Shown here piece by piece: positions 10,671-23,279 of a DNA stretch of 64,000 bases. The notes below the pieces were generated by a model that saw nothing but the letters and a program-made list of their open reading frames with translations, searched no databases and was not told the origin of the DNA. Made by a program: the position numbers and the translations under genes. Each line of letters opens with the position of its first letter. Within the stretch, counting starts at the first letter, position 1. Origin of the DNA: Cornus controversa. Taxonomy: Eukaryota; Streptophyta; Magnoliopsida; Cornales; Cornaceae. The stretch spans positions 21,271,755-21,335,754 of the forward strand of contig CM048853.1 in NCBI GenBank assembly GCA_026545225.1, in the 5' to 3' direction.

Positions 10671-12993
10671 TCATATGTAAACAGAAAAATCTTTATAGCG
10701 AAGATGTATGTATGTCCATATGTAACAGAAGGATCTCTATAGCAAAGTTGTACTTTAATATTCTTGTTTAATCTGTTAGTCAATAGAGATAAACTTTATG
10801 GTATGTAGAATTTGAATGGAAAAACCAACTATTAGGAACTCAAAAAATCACTTGCACCTTAGCCTTATTCTTAAACAGAGAGTCATTTCTAAAACATGAG
10901 TCATAAAAAAACGATCATCTAATGTATTTTGATGAATGAAATTGAAAAAACAAAATCAAGCCAAAGAATAACAATAAAAGTAGAAGATAAATAAAAAGAA
11001 AGCTAGCAAAAACTTTATCTCATAATATAAACATACATTTATTGAATTTCACTTGAACTAGTTTAATGCTAAAAATCAAGATAAAAATTAATATAATCAT
11101 AGCATCAAGTTCAAAGATAAAATTAACTTTATAGTTGCTTCATGTCATTGCAAGAAAAGAGGTAGATATTTCATTAGAGAGCCATATTTATTTTATTCCA
11201 ATGCCCATACATTAGTTGTTCAAGAGGATGGTCAAGGGAGTTCTAAAGGATCTTGAATCTCCAGAGGAGGTAAAATTAGTAGCTCTACTATTAGTACATG
11301 TTTTGATAATCCAAACTACATTGTTATAGTGCATGCTCATAGTGGAAAACATTGTTCTCATTCTTTTATGATAGTCTCCCTACAAATGACTCTGTACTAT
11401 TGTTGCTCTGTAGTCTTGTTTACAATGTTTTCAGAAGGAATTTTGTGTCCTAACATAAAAAAAACAAGTTGATTTCAATGCCCCTATATTTCTTATATTT
11501 GGCTCCAACTCTTTAATAGCTTAATTGAGGATGGAAAGACTTTCAACATGCCAAAATATCTCGGGACCATACCGCTTACCAACTTGTTATTTAAAAAGAA
11601 AAGTTTTTTATCAGGTTCACCAAAGCTACAAAGTAGATCCACTGTCTAGTGTATTTCTTTAACCCTTGATACTAGGAAGGTGTTGTGTCACTTTCATTCA
11701 GCTAATAACCTGGTAATGACTACTAATTATCATTGGGGCTAAATGACTTTTAATTGTAGAGTGAGTTATCTATGAACAAATTACACAATTTCATTCTTTA
11801 CTATTTTAGGTGGACTATCATTCTTATAAGTTATGAAAGTTAAACTAATTAAGCTACTTGTTAACAACTTAAGCTCCTTCACGTGTAAGTCAGCTTGATT
11901 TTTAAGCTTGATTGACACTAATGTATGGACACTATAGATTACAATGAACATAGATCACAGATCATCAGATGAAATTAAAACATCAGAATATAGATTTTAT
12001 AGTACTCTTTATTACAGTTACTTGTTCAGAACATTCTTAAAATTAAAGCTTTAGAGAATCAAGTAGATAAGTAGATGAAATAGCAAATAAAGTGCTTTTA
12101 AAAAATTGCATAACTAATATATTACTTGGTTTACTCTTAAAATAACTGTTAGAACTATAAATTTAATTTGGGGGGGGGGGGGGGGGGATGGGGGGATGAA
12201 GGAAAGAAAATTCATCATTTCGGATATATATGATTGATCTAAATTTACATGACCCAAAAAAAATTCTTGATCTTAATATGAATAATAAGATGAGATCACT
12301 AGCTGAAAAGCTCCAAAACCACTAAAAACAACAAGTGTTATACTTCTTTTCAAGAACGTTAGACAAAGTTAACCCATTTCTTTAATGAACAATGATTAAT
12401 CAAGAATTCATACCAAACACGACACTTTTGCAACATCCTCACATAAACAATCATGATCATACTTTTCTTCATTTACAAAGAAAAAGAAAAGAGAGAGAAA
12501 ATAGTTGAAGAACAGAGTTACCAAACACACAACACCTCTGTTTTTTAGTGTATACTCTGCCAAATCTCATTGATTTATTATATATTGTGAAGAGCACAAA
12601 TGAAGAGGTCTGTTTTTTAGTGTATACTTTGCCAAATCTCATTGATTTATTAAATATTGTGAAGAGCACAAATGAAGAGGACAACCAAATTTACAGATCA
12701 ATAGCACAACCAAAGTTACAGATTTGTGAGAGGAACAAAATATATATAGAAATAACAAATAAAACAAAATGGCTTAAAATGTAGATGTGTGAGAGAAACA
12801 CCAACCATATCAAACCCAATCAACCCATAACCCAAATTGAAGGTGTGAATTAGAGAGAGAGCAATTTACCTGAACAGAGAAAAACATTGAAGATGTGCAG
12901 AAGAGAGACGTTGTAGAGATAGAGACATTCCACAGGGAGAGAGCAGAAGGAGGAGAGCAGAGACAGCCATTGAAAGAGTTGAAGAGAGAGTTT
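10671..12993 (-). pseudogene. duplicated gene remnant, copy A (LRR-like)
   Basis: This segment is repeated at 17754-20489. On the minus strand its upstream end (about 12970-12870) reads as a first exon. An ATG is followed by AVSALLLLLSPCG, a signal-peptide-like hydrophobic run, and the exon ends at a GTAAAT donor. About 1.2 kb further on, around 11640-11520, the frame reads GEPDKKLLFLNNKLVSGMVP, which resembles one leucine-rich repeat, perhaps of a receptor-like kinase. No kinase domain or continuous frame is present. Copy A has an 18-base G run (12170-12187) and a 72-bp tandem duplication that copy B lacks. The family is uncertain; non-functional is likely. Confidence 0.5.
12537..12680. repeat. 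72-bp tandem duplication
   Basis: Two nearly identical 72-bp units (12537-12608 and 12609-12680) begin TCTGTTTTTTAGTGTATAC. They differ at two positions, so the duplication is recent. It is absent from the homologous copy at about 20280. Confidence 0.95.
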
Positions 12994-14919
12994 GGGTTAT
13001 GCGGCTATGTTGTTTGTTATAAATGAGATGGGGTTCCGTATTCTTTCAAGTAAGCCCTTGTTCTCCGTGGTTTCACTCATACCGTCTATGTTCTAAAAAT
13101 TGAGCCAAAACAAGTTTTTGCAATTCTCAAAAATCTATAACTATTGTAACTCAAATTTTTAAAAACTGTTTTCATAAGTAGATACAAGTAGACCCAAGAC
13201 TTATTTTTTTTTGTTTTCATCACTCCCAAAACAAAAAACTATTTTCTTAAATAGAAACCAAGTAAACTAAGTTACCTAAACTTTCATATATTAAAATGAC
13301 AGAGTTCATAAAAAAAAAATTGAAAAAAGAGTGTTAGTTAATTGAATCAGTTGCAATATTGTATCAACACATAACATTGAATTATTATTAACATTAGAAG
13401 ATGCAAAAATAAAATAAAACTAATAAAATAACAACTATTCAACATCAATTCAAACTTCTAATAAAACCAAAAATCTTCGTTAGAAGAGTTAATAGGATAT
13501 ACATAATACCTCTAACAAAAGTCAATTCATATTAGAACAACATATACATAACCAAAATTCAAACTTCTAACAAAAGTCTGCCCTCATAAACGTAATCATT
13601 AAATAAACTCAAAAATAATCCTATAACACCATATACATAACCAAAATTCAACTTCTAACAAAAGTTCGAAATCTTACAAGCATACTCAGTCCCATAAACA
13701 TAATCTTCATCTACTATGCCAAAATAGATTGAAGTCAGAAAACTAAAATGACCAACAAAACAACTCAGCTTCACTTGTTATCGGCATACAGAAAATAAAC
13801 AAATTTAAGTATTCTCTTGCCAGGATTGTGTTAGTCAGTAGAATATTTTTCCGACCCGGATACTTTATCATGAGTTGGTCCACTCTTGTAAAAAGTGTTC
13901 CTCTCCTTCTACCCCTCAACTCACCCGTACTTGCCGAGTTGACCCGTTCGTGATGTCGGTTTATGAATGTCATTTTGGACAGCTAATTCATGTAAAAAAA
14001 CCATAATAATAAAAAAAATACATGTGAATAAAAAATTAGTTAGTGGTTTTTTTTGTAGAAAATTTATTTACTTTTACAAGATTTTAACACAATACCTACT
14101 CCAATCCCTTTATTGATTGCTCAAAATTTATTTATGTGTAGCGAAGGACCCAGAAATTTAGGTGAGGTGGGACCTTTGACAACAAGAAGATAAAAGAATT
14201 CGAACAAAAGAAATTTGAGAGATTCACTTTAGATATAAAAAATTAGGGGGTCTAGTGATTTTTTTTTGTAATTTCATTTGTAAATTCAGGAGCAAATTTT
14301 GATATATTACAAAAATATGGGTATATAATACTAAAAAAAAAATTGTCCCTGCCTGTTCCCATGTTAATATTTTTACAGAAAGAATTTATTAGGCTGGTTC
14401 AAGAAAAAATCAATCAATAAACTAACAAATGGAGATTTTATCTATTCAATACAATGTAAAAATAAAGTGATATACTAACAAAATGAAATTTTCAATTGAT
14501 AAACAATGTAGCACTAGTAGAACAATAAAATAATAAGTTGCAAGAATTTACCTTTTCATTTTCCGACTCCACTCGTTCCATTTTGTCTATTTTGTTTCCT
14601 TTTCAAAATGTAAGCCTACAACATAAAATAAAATAAGAACATATTTAGAATCTTAATGTTAACACTTGTGAATATTTTGTTTGATAACTTGTACTAAAAT
14701 AAAATAAGAACATTAATATACAATTACATAAACAAGAGCGATATAACTCAAAAACTTTACTCGTTATCATAATGATGATAATAAATACAAATAAGCTATT
14801 TACCGGAGGAGTTTGGAGGCATATTTTTACCCTGAAAATACTTCAGAATTAATCAAATATATATCCAACTCCTCATCTTAAAATTGAACCACCTATATAT
14901 CCAACTCCTAAGCTTTTAT

Positions 14920-14961
<42 letters not shown>

Positions 14962-16030
14962 TCTATGTTGTGGGCCTCTCCACAGTGTAGAGAGTGGAAG
15001 TGGAGATCTGATATCTTTTCTTTCCTTTTCTTGTAGTACACTTCTACGGCATTGAAGGGAGTCCAATAGATATTACAGATGGTGACAACCTATACAAATA
15101 ATTTCGACCAACTAACAAAATACCACTACCAACCAGTCAAAAGGAATGACCACTTACCAGTCAAAAGAACATGACCCACACAACTTGTCTGAAACTGAAT
15201 TGAGCTATCTTGGAAAGGAAGGTTGACCAATATAAAAATACAAAATTACCCTTCATTGTTCCCACCAAAAACATTCCGTATTTAAACCATAAATTACATT
15301 ATGATCCTCATGCCCAATATCTTTATAAACTTGGCCCAACAAATTTCAAGGGGGACTTTATATAATTTGAAGTTTTAGATGAAAAATATAAAAATAGTCT
15401 TTTTAACATATAATATATTAATATCAAATTTTAGTTAATAATATAAATTTAAAAATTATTCTTATTGAAATCATTATATCTAATTGGGTTATTTTGTACT
15501 AATATATTTTTTAATTTTTTATCAATATTTTTTCATTGTCTAGATGGATACATATTTGTGAGATTAGAATATGATTTTTGATTAAGGTCATTCTTCTTTT
15601 TTTTTTTTTTTTACTTGGTTCACTTTCTTTTAATTTTTTTTTTTTTATGTTTTTCATAAAATAATTTCTTATCACGCATTTTATTATCATTATAAATCTA
15701 AATCACTAATACTTTTTATTATTATTGTATAATCTTCTAATTTTTTTAGATGACTTGCTTATTCATTTGTTGAATTTTCACCTAAATGTTTTGTTGTTTG
15801 GTTATTAATTATAACAAAAAAAATGGCTGCATTGCAATGAGGGAATAAGAAAAAACCGTGAGGAATAGGAAAAAAATAAAAATTAATAGAAGAAGATAAA
15901 AAGTTTTATAATTCCAATTTTTCACAATTATTAGTCAGGTATATATTCAATCATTCATAAAAAATGTGGAATGGGGAGAGAGAGAAAAAAAGAGGGAGAT
16001 GGTGAGATAAGAATATAAATTATTAGTTTT
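12994..16030. other. AT-rich non-coding DNA with degenerate transposon pieces
   Basis: No exon or RNA gene is supported. At 14140-14362 the ends resemble a much-decayed hAT MITE: AAGGACCCAGAAATTTAGG at the left and ATTGTCCCTGCCTG at the right, like the element at 55427. An (AT)n run lies at 14925-14956. The rest is AT-rich sequence with poly-A and poly-T tracts. Confidence 0.4.
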
Positions 16031-16039
16031 AAAATGTAT

Positions 16040-16215
16040 TAAATTATTTGGGCTCACTATTAAATATTGGGCGCCTAACAATATAAGGACATTTTTTTTA
16101 GGAAGTCTAATGATATTAGAATAAAATTATTTGGGCTCAGTATTAAATCTATACTATTGGTTGGGGCCTAACAATATAAGAAAACAAAAATTTTTAAAAG
16201 TCTAATAATTTTAAA
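16040..16215. repeat. imperfect tandem repeat
   Basis: Two diverged units of about 90 bp each contain TTATTTGGGCTCA, GTATTAAAT and GCCTAACAATATAAG. Confidence 0.7.
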
Positions 16216-16882
16216 AAATAAATTTTTTAGTAAGTCTTATTAAGAAAAAAAAAATTTGTACCTTTCTATCGACTAGGACCTTAAACGACCGCTTAAGTCG
16301 CCAAGAACACCAGCGGCCTGACAAAGTCAACTCTTAATTATTTGGGATCAGCTAAATGATGCTATTATGCACTACTTCATATCAATAATTTAAGTTGAAT
16401 TATAGACACAGTCATATCTTTATACTATTTCAATTTATGTTAAGTTTTGGTGTTTCCTTAATTACTTTTTTTTTTTTTTTGTGTTAGCATTACCCAAGTC
16501 ATATAAAACAGGGGCGAGAAGGTTAAAGTCCAAAGTTTTTGAAAACACGACCACCCAGATATACTAGTAAAAGTGAATTTATAATTTGAATTAAATTATT
16601 TATATAAATAGTTAATTAGAAACTTTAAAAAATTCTTATTAAATTAATATTATAAAATAATTTATTCATTTCAAATATAATTATTAGTAGTATATGGCAT
16701 TTATATAAACACTTCTTTGTATAACATTCGATCTTTTAGCTAATATAAGATATTAATTTTGATATTTATGTACACATCCATAAATTATTAATTTTACTAA
16801 TTTTTTCTAGAAAATATATTAATTTTAATAACAATATTTAAAAATATATAGAAAACAGATTTGAGATAGACACAGCCCGTAG

Positions 16883-17143
16883 GATTGTTATTTTTAGGAA
16901 TAAATAAATAACTATTAGTTATTTAGTTAAAATAAAAAATTTAAGAGTATATTAGTTAGAAAATAATATAAAAGTACTCATTATTAGTTATTTAATGTAG
17001 GAAATAAAAAAATGGTAGGATTGTTATCTTCGCTTAAAAAATAATAAAGATTAGCTATTTAATTCAAATAGAATTCTTAAGAGTCTATTAGTTGCAAAAT
17101 AATATAAAATTAATATTTATTAGTTATTTAATATAGAAAAAAA
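16883..17143. repeat. imperfect tandem repeat
   Basis: Two diverged units of about 130 bp share GGATTGTTAT, AATAATATAAAA and TTATTAGTTATTTAAT. The sequence is otherwise featureless and AT-rich. Confidence 0.65.
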
Positions 17144-17753
17144 TTGGATATAAATTATAAAAATAAAAATAAAGAGGTGAGATTAGATTAAATCAATAGA
17201 TTAAATTAGATTAGGTAGATATATACCGTGAAAAATGTATATGTATATTTGACTCCAAAAAAAGAAAAGAAAAAAAAAGATTTGATACATAAATTGCAAA
17301 GTAATTTGCATGCTTTATTTATGTTGATTTGGGAATACTCGAAATAACTAATATAAATAAATAAATAAATTCTATGAAACTCTAGCATAGAATTAGAAGG
17401 AAAAAAAAAACAAAATTATTACTTAGAAAATAGTTTGAAATTGAATAGAATTAAAAAAAATGTTTGAAATAAAATAGAATTACAAGAAAAAGTAAATTAC
17501 GTAGTACTACTTAAGGAAGAGTTAGAAATACAATAGAATTAGGGAATAAGTTAAAAAATGTGTTATAAATAATAAATAAATAAATATATGATAATCGGAC
17601 ATGAGATCCTCTAACATAATTAATGTGAGATCCTCTAATATAATTCGAAATGATTTAATAATATTGTATATAGAAGAATTAATTAATAATACTATGGATA
17701 TTATTATGAATTTGAAATATAGTATAGTATATAGATATAGATATACTTTTTGT
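17144..17753. other. no recognisable feature
   Basis: Very AT-rich DNA without supported genes. A short direct repeat, GAGATCCTCTAA, occurs twice at about 17604-17640. Confidence 0.45.
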
Positions 17754-19545
17754 CCATATGTAAACAGAAAAATCTTTATAACGAAGATGTATGTATGTCC
17801 ACATGTAACAGAAGGATCTCTATAGCAAAGTTGTACTTTAATATTCTTGTTTAATCTGTTAGTCAATAGAGATAAACTGTATGGTATGCAGAATTTGAAT
17901 GGAAAAACCAACTATTAGGAACTCAAAAAGTCACTTGCACCTTAGCCTTATTCTTAAACAGAGAGTCATTTCTAAAACATGAGTCATAAAAAAACGATCA
18001 TCTAATGCATTTTGATGAATGAAATTGAAAAAACAAAATCAGGCCAAAGAATAACAATAAACAGTAGAAAATAAATAAAAAGAAAGCTAGCAAAAACTTT
18101 ATCTCATAATATGAACATACATTTATTGAATTTCACTTTAACTAGTTTAATGCTAAAAATCAAGATAAAAATTAATATAATTATAGCATCAAGTTCAAAG
18201 ATAAAATTAACTTTATAGTTGCTTCATGTCATTGCAAGAAAAGAGGTAGATATTTCATTAGAGAGCCATATTTATTTTATTCCAATGCCCATACATTATT
18301 GCTCAAGAGGATGGTCAAGGGAGTTCTAAAGGATCTTGAATCTCCAGAGGAGGTAAAATTAGTAGCTCTACTATTAGTACATGTTTTGATAATCCAAACT
18401 GCATTGTTATAGTGCATGCTCATAGTGGAAAACATTGTTCTCATTCTTTTATGATAGTCTCCCTATAAATGACTCTGTACTATTGTTGCTCTGTAGTCTT
18501 GTTTACAATGTTTTGAGAAGGAATTTTGCGTCCTAACATAAAAAAACAAGCTGATTACAATCCCCCTATATTTCTTAATTGAGGATGGAAATACTTTCAA
18601 CATGCCAAAATAACTCGAGACCATACCATTTACCAACTTGTTATTTAAAAAGAGAAGTTTTTCATCAGGTTCACCAAAGCTACAAGGTAAATCCACTGTC
18701 TAGTGTATTTCTTTAACCCTTGATAGTAAATTCAAGCTGCTAGAATACTAAAATTTATTTTATAGTATTTTAAAGGTTTGTGTATACATAGAAATCTATC
18801 TCCAAGTATTGTATTATTTTTATACAGGGATACATAATGGCAATGGAAGTCATCATTGACTTTGAATGGTTCTACTACTACTCACTTAGTGGTAATGTTC
18901 TTTCTCCAGTTTAGTCTAGGAAGGCGTTGTGTCACTTTCATTCAGTTGATAACCTGGTAATGACTACTAATAATCATTAGGGCTAAATGACTTTTAATTG
19001 TAGAGTGAGTTATCCATGAACAAATTACACAATTTCATTCTTTACTATTTTAGGTGGAGTATCATTCTTATAAGTTATGACTGTTAAACTAATTGAGCTA
19101 CTTGTTAACAGCTCAAACTCCTTCATGTGTAAGTCAGCTTGATTTTTAAGCTTGATTGACACTAATGTATGGACACTATAGCTTACAATGAACATAGATT
19201 ACAGAACATCAGATTAAAACATCAGAATATAGATTTTATAGTTCTTTTTATTACAGTTACTTGCACAGAAGATTCTTAAAATTAAAACTTTAGAGAAACA
19301 AGCAGATGAAATAGCAAATAAAGTGTTTTTAAAAAATTACATAACAAATTACTTGGTTTACCCTTAAAACAACTGTTAGAACTATAAATTTAATGGGGAA
19401 AATGAAGGAAAGAAAATTCATCATATCGGACATATATGATTGTATATATACGATCTAAATTTACATGACCCAGAAAAAGATTCTTGATCTTAATATGAAT
19501 AATAAGATGAGATCACTGAGCTCCAGACCACTAAAAACAACAAGT

Positions 19546-20227
19546 TGTCACTCCCCGCAGTTGGAAGCTATGCCACACAGGCGCCACGCGCACGCGTAAC
19601 AGGATGATGACATGGGAGTCTGCATGACAGGAAGGTTCCGGAACATTCTAGACTTTTTTACACAAGTGTGAATTCTTTCGAAATTCTCTAGAATTGTGTG
19701 GAGTTCTCTAGTATTTTCTAGAACTCTAGATTTGTATGGAGTATTTTAGAATTGTATATGACACTCTAGAATTGTATAGAAATCTATAGAGATGTCTAGC
19801 ATTGTAGAGATATTTCTATGTAGCTTTCTAAAAACCTATTCTAGAATTCTCCTAACCATTAGATGTTGACACTAGTACATATCTTAGTCATTCATTACAA
19901 GGCCAAGTGCCTATATAAGGAGGTGGGAGTTCATTTGCTCCTCACCAAGTTACCAAGCTTTGTAACAGTTCTCAAGTGAAATAAAATTTCTCTACATTCT
20001 CTCAAACTCTCTCTTGCTCACTTTGACTAACTTCTCTTCCTTCATTTGTCCTTTATTTGTCTAGCCTTAGTCTTTACTAAGCTAACAATTCGGATAGGCT
20101 GACTTAGCACTTCAAGAGCGCTTGAAAGTGTCTAAGCTAGCAATTCGGATAGGTTGACTTAGCACTTCAAGAGCGCTTGAAAGTGTCTAAGGCCGCACGG
20201 GTGCTTAGGAAACTCTAAGTCCGTGAA
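19546..20227 (+). mobile_element. solo LTR inserted in copy B
   Basis: Copy A supplies the empty site. The inserted 682 bp begins TGTCACTCCCCGCAG, ends near GTCCGTGAA, and is flanked by CAAGT (19541-19545 and 20228-20232; the match extends to AACAAGT). It has a TATA box in CCTATATAAGG at about 19911, an AATAAA at about 19980, and two 55-bp repeats in the transcribed part. This is the layout of a plant LTR. The right terminus lacks a perfect CA, so its last bases may overlap the duplication. Confidence 0.83.
20081..20190. repeat. two 55-bp direct repeats within the LTR
   Basis: The units at 20081-20135 and 20136-20190 start GCTAACAATTCGGATAGG and GCTAGCAATTCGGATAGG and differ at only two or three positions. 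Confidence 0.93.
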
Positions 20228-20489
20228 CAAGTGCTATATTTCTTTTAGACAAAGTTAACCCATTTCTTTAATGAACAAGAAATAAAACAACATGGCTTGT
20301 AGATCTGTGAGAGAAACACTAACCATATCAAACCCAATCAACCCATAACCCAAATTGAAGGTGTGAATCAGAGAGAGAGCGATTTACCTGAACAGAGAAA
20401 AACCTTGAAGATGTGTAGAAGAGAGCCGTTGCAGAGAGAGCAGAAGGAGGAGAGCAGAGAGAGCCATTGAAAGAGTTGAAGAGAGAGTT

Positions 20490-20842
20490 CAGGCTTTAGG
20501 TCCTTGTCATCTTCACCGAACACAAAGCAAAATCATGTATCTTACAAAAATATAGAGAGACATCTGCAAAATGCGTATACCTAAAGCAACAAGAATAGTG
20601 AACAAAATCTTCTCTTCGCCTCAAGCAATAACCGTTTGTGTCGGCCTGCAGGGTCACCATGGCGCGATTGATTCGCTTTTTAAACTACCCCATCCATGCA
20701 TCAAATTATGAAACGGGGATTGTGGTATTCACGCAAGTTATTTATATTAGAACTGCACTAAGAATAGTTGGAATCGGTACCAACCAAATCAAATCATAAG
20801 TTTTCAATTCCGTTTCAGGTTCGTTAAGATTCAACCGAACCA

Positions 20843-20888
<46 letters not shown>

Positions 20889-22300
20889 CCCTAAAACTAA
20901 AAACTAAAGATCTCTAGTTTCATTTCTCATTCTCTCACAACCTCTCTCACGTAGACAACAGATGCAACCTCCCTCACCCCTCAGTCACCATCTAGTATCT
21001 CTCTCTCAACCATCGAGTCTCAATTTAGCTCCACTTCACTCAATTAGACACTATTTATTTCTTTTAAACTCAACCTTCAAAAGTTCTAAGCAATCCATCA
21101 ACTAAGTGTCTTATAGAAAAACATGGACTATTTTTATTTTATGGCACATTCCGTAGTTGCAAAATTTCTATCCATTAGTCAAATTATTACATTTTGTTTT
21201 GACCTAAAATATTTTATAAATTTATTTTTCCCATGCACGCGATCTTTAATCGGTTTCTTTCTCAATTTTCAGTATTCATATTTGAAACTTCGAAATGAGT
21301 GAGTGGTATTGAAATGCATGATTTAGGTTGACGTGTTTTTTTATGTTTTCAAATTGTTCATGCAAACGTGATTCGAAATTGAACTGAAATGATTTTATAA
21401 TTTTGAAACTAAAAACAAAATCGTTGAGATATAGAATCCAACGATAAACTTATAATTTAACACAAAAAAATGCTTACACCTTACGGGACATTAAAGCCTT
21501 CATCTAATAGCATAATAGGTTCACCTTCATTTTACTTTTCCCATTATATGTTATTTTCTCCACTCAAGTATTTGACATGATATTTTAAAAAATAAATAAA
21601 AATAATAATATAATTTTTCATAAATGTGCAAACCGGCTGCCTTATATTTATTTGTTCATTTAAAAAAGAAAAGGACAAAAGAAAGAGAAAAGTATTGGGA
21701 TTTTATGTGCCCTTTAAGTCAATATTGGTTGTATTTGACATTTTATTTATTAATGAAATATGTTATTTGGTTTCATATACGTGAATGCTTGTATTGAATG
21801 ACTCAGGATTCATTGATAATGTGTTATGATTTAAGTGCGTCCTATAATAGGAAATATGTGTGGGAGATATAAATTATGGATATTGCATTATCATAAATTA
21901 TTTTTCCACTCTTGATGAAATTGGTCACTCTATTTGTAACACTGTAACATGTAGATTTTTATTTATTGATTAATTATCTCAGTCATTTATAAATAGATGT
22001 ACCCGTATATGTTAGTGTGTACGACTAACTAAACCAGATCGAGAATAAATTGTAAAAAATTACAATCCTTGTCATTGTAATTTTTCCTAATTGGTGTTAA
22101 AATATTTTACTCAACATTATTCTCAAGACGACATCTATGCGGTTATATACTATTTCATTTATTATAATTTGATTAAGTTTGATCAATGAAATAAAGGACT
22201 CGCACTTTTGATGAAATGGTTTTATATATATTTATTTATTAAATATATTATTTTCTTAAAAGAAAATTTTTAAGTGATCAAACGAATTTAATCGGGAATG
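20490..22300. other. non-coding AT-rich DNA, possible LTR remnant
   Basis: No gene is supported. A pure (AT)n run lies at 20848-20886. Around 21990-22150, a TATA-like TTTATAAATAG followed by ACAATCCTTGTCATTGTA and TCAAGACGACATC looks like part of an LTR, but no ends were found. Confidence 0.35.
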
Positions 22301-22399
22301 CAAAATAAAGAAAAAAATTAGAGATTGGATTGATGGTTATACATGTGTCCGATATCCTAATTTTACGTAGAGAGGTATGTAGACATTTAAAAATTACAT

Positions 22400-23130
22400 G
22401 ATGGACCCAAAATATAATTTGGGCTTATTTTGAATTTAACCTTCTTTGGAATGTGGCCCAATGAGTCAGATAATTTAAAGTTCAGACCCACCACAAATAA
22501 ATGGGTCATGGGCTAATCCAAATTGTCTAAGAAGTGCAAACCCACTTGAAAATGGGTCAAAGAGATAATTAAATATATATATAATTATTATCAAAGACAA
22601 TTATTATATATATATATATATATTGGATAATTATCACAAAAATATAATTATCATCCAAAAGATAATTGTCATATCTATATAAATTTATATATATATTAAT
22701 AGGATAATTATTAGGGAAAAATAGTTACAAATATATTTCTCCAGTGAGCCTATAAATAAAGGTACATGAGTGAAAAAAGGAAAACAAGAAGAGGACTCTC
22801 AAAGAATGCTGAAGCTTTGCAGGATTTTTCACTCAAAATTCAAAGCTTCAAAGAATCTAAAACTTTGAAGGAGATGAACAACAAGCACATCATCCACGTA
22901 CCGTTCTTCACCAAAGTTTCAATCCAATTCAAAATTAAGTTTCAGCAGCAATTGAATCTGGATCACCAAGGAGATTGAATTAGAGGAATTTGTCTTTCTT
23001 TTGTAAAGATCTACAGAGATTTGTAACTCATATTTCTTGAAATTAATAAATTTGATTTATTTGTTCACATGTTTTGATCTTTTTTTCAGACTCGAAACTT
23101 GTGTATACAAATTTCTGGCGTGCCCGGTGG
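22400..23130 (+). mobile_element. LTR 3' part with primer-binding-like site
   Basis: A TATA box in GCCTATAAATAAAGG (about 22749) and a transcribed leader are followed by a terminus GTGTATACA at 23109. Immediately after comes AATTTCTGGCGTGCCCGGTGG, trimmed here to the core CTGGCGTGCCCGGTGG, a block found right after the 5' LTR in plant Ty3/gypsy elements. The 5' edge of the LTR was not located. No gag or pol follows, so the element is truncated. Confidence 0.6.
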
Positions 23131-23279
23131 TCAACTTCGATGATCATGTGGTGTTGGACAACTCCAACGACACCCGTATGATTATGACAACTTCGAAGAA
23201 TCATACATTCCTGGCAATATATTAGTCTTGCCATTGTGAGTGGGAAACTTCGACTGTCACAAAATTTTGGACAACTCAA

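Larger units (their letters stand above)
17754..20489 (-). pseudogene. duplicated gene remnant, copy B (LRR-like), with LTR insertion
   Basis: This is homologous to 10671-12993. The minus strand again shows a first-exon-like ATG with ALSALLLLLS and a GTAAAT donor near 20385. An LRR-like stretch, GEPDEKLLFLNNKLVNGMV, lies near 18690-18590. Compared with copy A it carries an extra segment of about 185 bp (18726-18910) and a 0.68 kb LTR at 19546-20227. Copy A's 72-bp duplication and G run are missing. Reading frames are broken in both copies. The two copies remain highly similar, so the duplication looks fairly young. Confidence 0.5.

Noticed and set aside
16260-16380. SINE-like 3' phrase TTATTTGGGATCAGCTAAATGA
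   Set aside because: It recalls a phrase common in plant repeats, but no promoter boxes or ends could be found.
17522-17911. 129-codon open frame on the minus strand
   Set aside because: Its composition is dominated by Ile/Leu/Tyr/Phe as expected from AT-rich DNA, and it crosses the border of the duplicated segment at 17754.
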